From positions 1-64,000 of the forward strand of contig JACQBQ010000010.1 in the NCBI GenBank assembly GCA_016201905.1: 64,000 bases of DNA, read 5' to 3'. Shown here in pieces: positions 57,967-64,000 of the stretch. Within the stretch, counting starts at the first letter, position 1. Each line of letters starts with the position of its first letter. The notes beneath the pieces are model-generated. The model saw only the letters and a list, made by a program, of their open reading frames with translations. It was not told where the DNA came from and searched no databases. A program made the translations under genes and the position numbers. This DNA comes from Candidatus Melainabacteria bacterium. GTDB taxonomy: Bacteria > Cyanobacteriota > Vampirovibrionia > 2-02-FULL-35-15.

Positions 57967-59301
57967 ATGATAAAAATTAAAGACATGAAATTATTTCCAA
58001 TGACAGCAGATATCAATTCTGAAGGACATTTAACGATTGGAGACTGTGACACCATTGAGCTTGTAAATAAATATGGAACTCCTCTCTATGTAATCGATGA
58101 AAAAGCCTTTAAATATAAGTCAAATGAATACATAAATAGCCTTAAAAAGCGCTATCAAGATTTTTTAGTGCTCTATGCAGCTAAAGCATTTGCATGTACA
58201 TCAGTATTTAAAATTGCTGATCAAATAGGTCTTGGACTTGACGTAGTATCTGGAGGTGAACTCTATTTTGCCCTTAAAACAAATGTTAACAAGAAAAATA
58301 TTTATTTTCACGGAAATAATAAATCACTTGAAGAAATCGATCTGGCTATTAGTAGTGATATTGGAAAGATAATATGTGATAACTTTTACGAATTAGAATT
58401 AGTTCAGAATATTGCTGAAAAAAGAAATAAAAATATCGATATTTTAATCAGACTAACACCAGGCATTGAGTGTCACACACATGAATACATTAAAACTGGA
58501 CATTTAGATAGCAAGTTTGGGTTTGACTTAGAGGACTATGATGATGTTTTAAACTTTATTAAAACAAAAGGAAAGAACCTCTTGCTCAAAGGAATTCATG
58601 CACATATTGGCTCCCAGATATTTGAATTAAAACCATTTGCAGATACTATTGATATTTTACTTGAACAATTTAAATACACAAAAGAAAAACATAAAATAGA
58701 ACTAACAGAAATTAATATTGGCGGAGGTATTGGAATCTCTTACACTAAAGAAGACGATCCAATTACCATTGACAAGTGGGCAGAAATTACAACAAGTACA
58801 ATAAAAGAGAAATGTAAAACTTTAAATTTAAAGCTACCAAAATTAATTTGTGAACCAGGAAGGAGCCTGATTGGACCCAGTGGAATTACACTTTATAAAG
58901 CAGGTAGCACAAAACAAGTCCCAAACGGTAGAAAGTTTATAGCCGTTGATGGAGGAATGGCAGATAATCCAAGACCAATTACATACCAAGCAAAATACAC
59001 AGCTGTTCTTGCAAATAAAATGAATAGCTCAGAAAATATGGAACTGGTTACAATTGCAGGCAGGTACTGTGAAACCGGAGATCTGCTAATTAAAGATATT
59101 TTATTACCAGAAATTAAAGCAGGTGATATCATTGCAGTTTTAAATACCGGTGCATATAATTACAGCATGTCTTCAAACTATAATATGGTGCCAAGACCAG
59201 CATGTGTATTGGTAAATGAAGGCACATCAGAAATAATTATTGAACGAGAAACTTATAGTGATTTAATAAAAAGTCACAAGACACCAAAAAGATTTATGTA
59301 A
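57967..59301 (+). CDS. lysA: diaminopimelate decarboxylase
   Basis: Protein of 444 residues with the PLP-lysine in LYAAKAFACTS, LDVVSGGELYFAL, the HAHIGSQIFEL motif, INIGGGIGI, CEPGRSLIGPSG and the active-site Cys in AGRYCETGDLL. It makes lysine from meso-diaminopimelate, the product of DapF encoded at 17187. About 12 extra residues precede the usual start; the Met at residue 7 or 12 could be used instead. It overlaps the end of the convergent gene by 8 bases. Confidence 0.95.
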   Translation: MIKIKDMKLFPMTADINSEGHLTIGDCDTIELVNKYGTPLYVIDEKAFKYKSNEYINSLKKRYQDFLVLYAAKAFACTSVFKIADQIGLGLDVVSGGELYFALKTNVNKKNIYFHGNNKSLEEIDLAISSDIGKIICDNFYELELVQNIAEKRNKNIDILIRLTPGIECHTHEYIKTGHLDSKFGFDLEDYDDVLNFIKTKGKNLLLKGIHAHIGSQIFELKPFADTIDILLEQFKYTKEKHKIELTEINIGGGIGISYTKEDDPITIDKWAEITTSTIKEKCKTLNLKLPKLICEPGRSLIGPSGITLYKAGSTKQVPNGRKFIAVDGGMADNPRPITYQAKYTAVLANKMNSSENMELVTIAGRYCETGDLLIKDILLPEIKAGDIIAVLNTGAYNYSMSSNYNMVPRPACVLVNEGTSEIIIERETYSDLIKSHKTPKRFM

Positions 59302-61093
59302 CTTTTCTTAGTTTAATTATATTATTATAGTAATCATCTTTTTGCGCTTGAATTTGAACGTCAGTATAACCATAAAAAGATTTTAATTCACTAGCCACAT
59401 AATCAATGGCATCTTCACCTAAACCTTCAGTTAGACCAAGAGACAAGCGTCTAAGCAAAACATCACTAATAGTATAAGCAGACTCTTTTTTCAGTGCATG
59501 TCCAACCTGAGCTCTTATATCTAATCCATGAGAACTTAAGAGATAGCCTAGTTGATTGTTTTTTAAAGTCAATTCTATAACTTCTTTATAATTCTTACCA
59601 TACAAATCAATTAAGTGTGAAACCACCTCAGGCTCTAAAGGATACTTTTTACTACATTTTTTAATTTCACGCTTTTTAAAAGCTCCTATATCACCATCAA
59701 CTGCTCCCATTAAAGGTACTGTCTTAGTAGTTGTCGGAATAAATTTATAACCAAGTTTATCAAAAACAAAATCTACAACTTGTTCTGATAAATGGCGATA
59801 AGTAGTTAATTTTCCACTTGCTGATAAAAGATTTTCTATACCATCATCTGTATGATCTCTAAATATAGCCTTTCTTGATACCTTGCCTGGATCAGCTTGT
59901 GAAACATAAGGCAAAGGACGCACACCAGAGTAAGAATATAAAATATCTTTTTTAGAAAGTTGCTTGTTTTTCAATACACGATTACTTTCTTTTAATAAAT
60001 AATTTATTTCATCTTCAGTTATTTTGACATTATCTAAGTCGCCTTCATATGGAATATCAGTGGTACCAATTAAATAATAGTCTTGCCAAGGAATTATAAA
60101 AAATGGCCTTCCATCAGATTTTGCTGCAATAATCAATGCTCTCTTTGGTCCACCATCAAATTGCCTAACTACTATGTGACTCCCTTTTGTAGCACCAATA
60201 ATTCTTTTTAAATTTTTGCCAGTTAAACCACATAGTTTATCAATCCAAGCTCCAGAAGCATTAACAAACATCTTGGCATTAATCTTATGTCTTTTATTTG
60301 AAAGGTGATCAACAAATTCTATAGATGATATTTTATTCCCTTCAAGATTTATACCAACTACCTCTGCATGGTTTAAAATAACTGCTCCATGCTGTTTTGC
60401 CATCAATGCATTTTCAACACATACTCTTTCCGTAAAGGCTACTTGGGCATCATAAAATATAGCAGCTCCTACCAACCTGTCCTGATTTAATGAAGGCTCA
60501 TAGTCAATAACATCAGCCCTTGAAAGCATCCTATGACATGGCAATGATTTATCATAAGATAAGAGATCGTATCCAATCATCCCGATTTTAATTAAAAGAT
60601 ATCCCCTCTTATCGCCCCTATAAATTGGCAAACAGAATTCTAAAGGCTTCACCAAGTGGTTTTCATTTTTTAATGACAATTCTCTTTCAGTTAAAGATTC
60701 TCTTACAAGACCAAATTCAAAATGTTCAGTATATCTTAAGCCTCCATGCCTTAGTCTTGAATTTGCAAAAGAAGCCCCATAAGCAAAATCAACTTTTTCA
60801 AGCAGGAATACTTTTAAACCACGTTCACTAGCATCACGTGCCATACCACATGCATTAGTACCACCACCAAGAATACCAAGATCAAATTCTTTATTTAATT
60901 GATTTTCAGTAAATCTTTCAATCATTGGAAAATTTAAAGTTGGTGTTTTATTAAAAGCTTGAACATTTGAAACTTTTGATTCAAATGGCTGAAGCTCGCT
61001 TTGCTCCCCTTGATTTAGAGCACTAACACCTTGAACCTTTCTAGATACTAGAAGGGAAGGCTTTACAGGTGTTCCAAAAAGAGAGACTTTCAT
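59294..61093 (-). CDS. glpD: FAD-dependent glycerol-3-phosphate dehydrogenase
   Basis: Protein of 599 residues with FAD-binding LGILGGGTNACGMARDASERG, SRLRHGGLRYTEHFEFGLV, and GTTDIPYEGDLDNVKIT; a helical C-terminal domain follows. It oxidises glycerol-3-phosphate to dihydroxyacetone phosphate and passes electrons to the quinone pool. The family core starts at MIERFTENQL (residue 57, coordinate 60925); the first 56 residues are a polar extension without a signal peptide, so a later start is possible. No glpK or glpF is near. Confidence 0.9.
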   Translation of the reverse strand: MKVSLFGTPVKPSLLVSRKVQGVSALNQGEQSELQPFESKVSNVQAFNKTPTLNFPMIERFTENQLNKEFDLGILGGGTNACGMARDASERGLKVFLLEKVDFAYGASFANSRLRHGGLRYTEHFEFGLVRESLTERELSLKNENHLVKPLEFCLPIYRGDKRGYLLIKIGMIGYDLLSYDKSLPCHRMLSRADVIDYEPSLNQDRLVGAAIFYDAQVAFTERVCVENALMAKQHGAVILNHAEVVGINLEGNKISSIEFVDHLSNKRHKINAKMFVNASGAWIDKLCGLTGKNLKRIIGATKGSHIVVRQFDGGPKRALIIAAKSDGRPFFIIPWQDYYLIGTTDIPYEGDLDNVKITEDEINYLLKESNRVLKNKQLSKKDILYSYSGVRPLPYVSQADPGKVSRKAIFRDHTDDGIENLLSASGKLTTYRHLSEQVVDFVFDKLGYKFIPTTTKTVPLMGAVDGDIGAFKKREIKKCSKKYPLEPEVVSHLIDLYGKNYKEVIELTLKNNQLGYLLSSHGLDIRAQVGHALKKESAYTISDVLLRRLSLGLTEGLGEDAIDYVASELKSFYGYTDVQIQAQKDDYYNNIIKLRKVT

Positions 61094-61165
61094 AGTTTTT
61101 TACCAAATCAATTTAGATCTATCCTATCAAAGAAAGGTTAAAATAATAGCTTGAGGATTAAATAA

Positions 61166-62401
61166 TTGATTTTTGAAAAGTATATCGGGCTTCTTGGAAT
61201 ATTTTTTATCATTTTTATTGCATATCTCTTTTCAAATAATAAAAGAATTATTAACTATAAGCTTGTATTAGTTGGAATATCACTTCAAGCTCTAACTGGT
61301 ATTTTCATTTTAAAAATACCTCTTGGAAAAAAAATATTTGAACTTTTAGCAAAAGGAATTACACAGATTCTAGAACTGTCAAGAGAAGGCGGTCACTTTG
61401 TCTTTGGAGCTTTGGCAAAACAAGATTTGCTTTCAGAAAAGTTTGGTAACCAAAATGGATTTATTTTTGCAATTCAAATAATTCCAACTATTATTTTCAT
61501 TTGTGCGCTAGTTTCAATACTATATTATTTTGGGATTTTACAAAAGATAATTCAAATCTTTGCTTGGTTTTTCAATAAAGCCTTAGGTGTAAGCGGTGCT
61601 GAAGCACTTGCAAATAGTGCTGTTGCAGTTCTTGGCCAAGTAGAGTCCGCCATTGTTATTCAGCCATATTTGTCAGAAATGACAAGATCAGAACTATTAA
61701 CCATTATGACTGGCGGCATGGCATGCATATCTGGCTCACTCATGGCTATTTACAGTAGCTTAGGTGTTAAAACAGAATACTTACTTGCGGCAAGTTTTAT
61801 GGCTATACCAGGCAGCTTTGTAATGTCAAAAATATTTTATCCTGAAGATAGCAAACCGCTTACCAAGGATACCGTTAAAGTTGATTATAAGACAAAGGAA
61901 AAAAGCTTGGTTGAAGCAATTCTAGATGGTGCATTCAGTGGGGCAAAAATAAGCATTGGTGTCATTGCTATGCTTCTTGCATTTATAAGTTTAGTGGCTA
62001 TGGTTGATAAACTCCTCTTTGCATTTAATAATGCTTTAAGTTTAAAGATTATACTTGGGTGGATTTTTACACCACTAGTTTATTTACTTGGCATACCTAA
62101 ACAAGACATAACAACAGTAGCTCAGCTTCTTGGTACAAAAATTTCTTTAAACGAATTTATTGCATATTTAGATCTTTCAAAATTAATTTCCCAGTCAGTA
62201 ATTAGCCCGAAAAGCATTGCAATTTCGACGTTTATCCTATGTGGCTTTGCAAACTTTAGCAGTATTGCCATTCAGGTTGGAGGACTCTCTCAAATGGCAC
62301 CAGATAGAAAAAGTGATCTGGCAGAGTTAGGTTTTAAAGCAATGATATGTGGTGCATTAACTTCATGCATTTCAGGGTGTATAGTTGGAATATTGCTTTG
62401 A
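61166..62401 (+). CDS. concentrative nucleoside transporter (NupC/CNT family)
   Basis: Protein of 411 residues with about ten membrane segments and CNT motifs: GGHFVFGAL, GVSGAEALANSAVAVLGQVESAIVIQPYL, MTGGMACISGSLMAIYSSLG, and C-terminal STFILCGFANFSSIAIQVGGL. It brings nucleosides into the cell with H+ or Na+. The start is TTG 61166, supported by GAGGA (61153-61157) 8 bases before it. Confidence 0.93.
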   Translation: MIFEKYIGLLGIFFIIFIAYLFSNNKRIINYKLVLVGISLQALTGIFILKIPLGKKIFELLAKGITQILELSREGGHFVFGALAKQDLLSEKFGNQNGFIFAIQIIPTIIFICALVSILYYFGILQKIIQIFAWFFNKALGVSGAEALANSAVAVLGQVESAIVIQPYLSEMTRSELLTIMTGGMACISGSLMAIYSSLGVKTEYLLAASFMAIPGSFVMSKIFYPEDSKPLTKDTVKVDYKTKEKSLVEAILDGAFSGAKISIGVIAMLLAFISLVAMVDKLLFAFNNALSLKIILGWIFTPLVYLLGIPKQDITTVAQLLGTKISLNEFIAYLDLSKLISQSVISPKSIAISTFILCGFANFSSIAIQVGGLSQMAPDRKSDLAELGFKAMICGALTSCISGCIVGILL

Positions 62402-62406
62402 TTAAA

Positions 62407-64000
62407 TTAATTACTCTTTACATTAATTATTAAGTCAATTTCTTTTGGAGTAGTTAGTCCATATATACGGGGTTCAAGTTCTTTATAAAGTTTTCCATCT
62501 CTTGGCTTTATAAATTTTTCAACATAGTCAAGAAATTCCATTGGTTCTTTATCTTCACCCATATAAACTAATATTTTTTTATCAGGATCATATTTCGAAT
62601 AACCACAATAAGCATTTTCCCCACCAGTTATATATCTTTGCCTAAATTGGAAATTAGAATTTTTAAGTTTCTTAAGTCCATTTCGTGCTGCATTATCAAC
62701 ATCTTTTTCACTCATACGCTTAATTTCTTTTTCTGAAACATCTGCAGCATCTAAACCTAAAAGATATGGTTGCTCATCTGCACACGTAATCGGGAAATAA
62801 TTAAAAGCATCATTAAATACTTTTCTGTCAAAAAGAATCATAAATGTAAGTATGGCACCAGCCTCTGTAAAACACGTTTTCACATCTTTCATATCACCAT
62901 TTGTACCCTTATATAACCGTACCGTATTAGCATACTCTTTCACATCATCAATAGTCCATTTAGGAAAACCATCTACACTGATAAAATCTCCAAACCTCGA
63001 ATACTCTACATAATCACAAATTTTATATGCTTTAAACAGAGGACTATAAACACCAATAATATCTCGTACTTGTTTTAGAATTTTTTCACCCTTTTCTTTT
63101 CCATAAAAAGAGCAAATAGTTTCATAAATATCTTTAGGAACATCTTCTTTAGTACCTTCCAAAATATCTAATGTATATTCATCATTGTTATGACCTTTCA
63201 CAGCCTGCTCAGCCAGATGACTTCTTGCTATATGACCAACGTCATGAAGTAACCCAGTAATTTGAAAAGCATCTTTGTTTTCAAGCAAAAGACTTCTGAG
63301 ACTTTCATCAGCTGTATTTTTTAGAAGTGCATTATAAATTAGGCGAGTATTCGCACATACTCTTTTACTGTGGGTAAATCTTTCTAGGTACGTTCTTCCA
63401 TTTATAGATGGATTTCCTGGAATAGGTAAACCTATGTGAATAGGTAAGCCTACCTGAGTTTTATGCCTTGCAGATTGGAAAGTTGGCGTATTAATTAAGG
63501 CATCCAAAATATCTCTTTGTTCATTTGCATTATCATAAATAATGGCATCAAACTTATCACTGACATGAGATTCAGGTCTCCTTTTTTCAAGATGTTCAAG
63601 ATGTTTGAAAACTACATTTGCTTCTTTCTGTACATCCAAGTTAAGTTCTATTTTCTCTTTATACGTTGGACCAAATAAATCAGGTTTAAAAAATTTCAAA
63701 AGAGATTGTGATTTAAAAGCTAAAAATGCAAGCCCTGCACCCCATGAACGTACAGCCATTGCAATGTTATACAAAGCACCACCTTCTGAATCTATACCCA
63801 AGCCTTTCAAACCTAATAAAAGATTATTTACAGCTAAAAACGGAGTAGAAAGCTTTTTCAAATACCCTTCAGCACGTATTGAATAAGCCTCAGTTGGTTT
63901 TTTCGCAATTTTTTTCAACCTTTCCAGCTGAACTTCTCCATCCCTATAAAATGCAAGCAAGTTTAATGAAGCAAACAAGCTATAAGGTAGGTAAAAAAAC
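62407..64000 (-). CDS. HD-domain phosphohydrolase-like protein, 5' end outside window
   Basis: At least 523 residues are in view. The HD metal site is THSKRVCANT ... TGLLHDVGHIARSHLAEQ, followed by DIYETICSFYGKEKGEKILKQV and YSRFGDF. Such proteins hydrolyse phosphate bonds in nucleotides; the arrangement recalls dGTPase-type HD proteins, but the substrate is uncertain. The N-terminal 150 residues are unlike known HD proteins and contain two apolar stretches. The frame is open to the right edge with only a TTG at 63978, so the true start probably lies beyond the window. Confidence 0.8.
   Translation of the reverse strand, partial: FFYLPYSLFASLNLLAFYRDGEVQLERLKKIAKKPTEAYSIRAEGYLKKLSTPFLAVNNLLLGLKGLGIDSEGGALYNIAMAVRSWGAGLAFLAFKSQSLLKFFKPDLFGPTYKEKIELNLDVQKEANVVFKHLEHLEKRRPESHVSDKFDAIIYDNANEQRDILDALINTPTFQSARHKTQVGLPIHIGLPIPGNPSINGRTYLERFTHSKRVCANTRLIYNALLKNTADESLRSLLLENKDAFQITGLLHDVGHIARSHLAEQAVKGHNNDEYTLDILEGTKEDVPKDIYETICSFYGKEKGEKILKQVRDIIGVYSPLFKAYKICDYVEYSRFGDFISVDGFPKWTIDDVKEYANTVRLYKGTNGDMKDVKTCFTEAGAILTFMILFDRKVFNDAFNYFPITCADEQPYLLGLDAADVSEKEIKRMSEKDVDNAARNGLKKLKNSNFQFRQRYITGGENAYCGYSKYDPDKKILVYMGEDKEPMEFLDYVEKFIKPRDGKLYKELEPRIYGLTTPKEIDLIINVKSN

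Overview
The window is compact, AT-rich bacterial chromosome from a didermic (LPS-making) bacterium. The lineage best supported is Cyanobacteriota, most likely the non-photosynthetic Melainabacteria/Vampirovibrionia side. Evidence: the 16S gene has the cyanobacterial-type ATTAGATACCCC stretch; the response regulator at 24471-25193 resembles cyanobacterial RpaA along its whole length; KdpD is reduced to its N-terminal domains, as in cyanobacteria; no photosynthesis gene is present. This placement is inference. LpxK, WaaA, RhlB-free lipid A/Kdo genes and DAP-type peptidoglycan genes show a Gram-negative envelope.

Layout. 1-1161 is the 3' part of a 16S rRNA gene closed by its own hairpin terminator; no tRNA or 23S follows, so the rRNA genes are unlinked. 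Then come a 38-residue membrane miniprotein and the leftward pair glyS-rhomboid. 4594-13052 is a rightward run: rpmF, plsX, fabH, a DivIC/FtsB-like gene, tig, clpP, clpX, ald, holA (lipid synthesis, protein folding and turnover, replication). It converges on leftward folD-waaA-lpxK. 16231-19596 holds ldcA, dapF, ftsQ-like and rpsD (cell wall, division, ribosome). A gene of unknown function, a PhoU-like gene, the H+-pumping pyrophosphatase hppA, rimI and the rpaA-like regulator follow.

25267-31287 is an integrated mobile element in tRNA-Val(GAC), bounded by a 39-bp direct repeat. It carries a tyrosine recombinase with a fused excisionase-like HTH, a phage-type replication module, RHH and XRE regulators, a palindrome-rich control region, a zinc-ribbon protein, a small membrane protein and an unknown cargo gene that sits between the intact integrase and a remnant of a second integrase 3' end. 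No capsid or packaging genes are present, so it resembles a satellite or a decayed phage.

From 31370 on the core genome resumes: sppA, tmk, gpsA, an orphan atpD, a degenerate metallophosphoesterase, an M16 peptidase, the leftward operon rnc-argB-ileS, the rightward ybeY-cysS group, and secreted proteins of unknown function. Two nearly identical 157-bp structured repeats (41388-41544, 49600-49756) and a 99-bp structured insert flanked by 10-bp direct repeats (48882-49000) lie here. Next is a potassium pump operon kdpF-kdpA-kdpB-kdpC-kdpD, in which KdpD is a tandem duplication of the sensor's N-terminal half with no kinase domain, and KdpA has unusual residues at the pore loops. An amino acid/polyamine permease, lysA, FAD-dependent glycerol-3-phosphate dehydrogenase, a nucleoside transporter and an HD-domain protein that runs off the right edge complete the window.

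All functions are read from motifs and family resemblance by eye; no search or alignment program was run.
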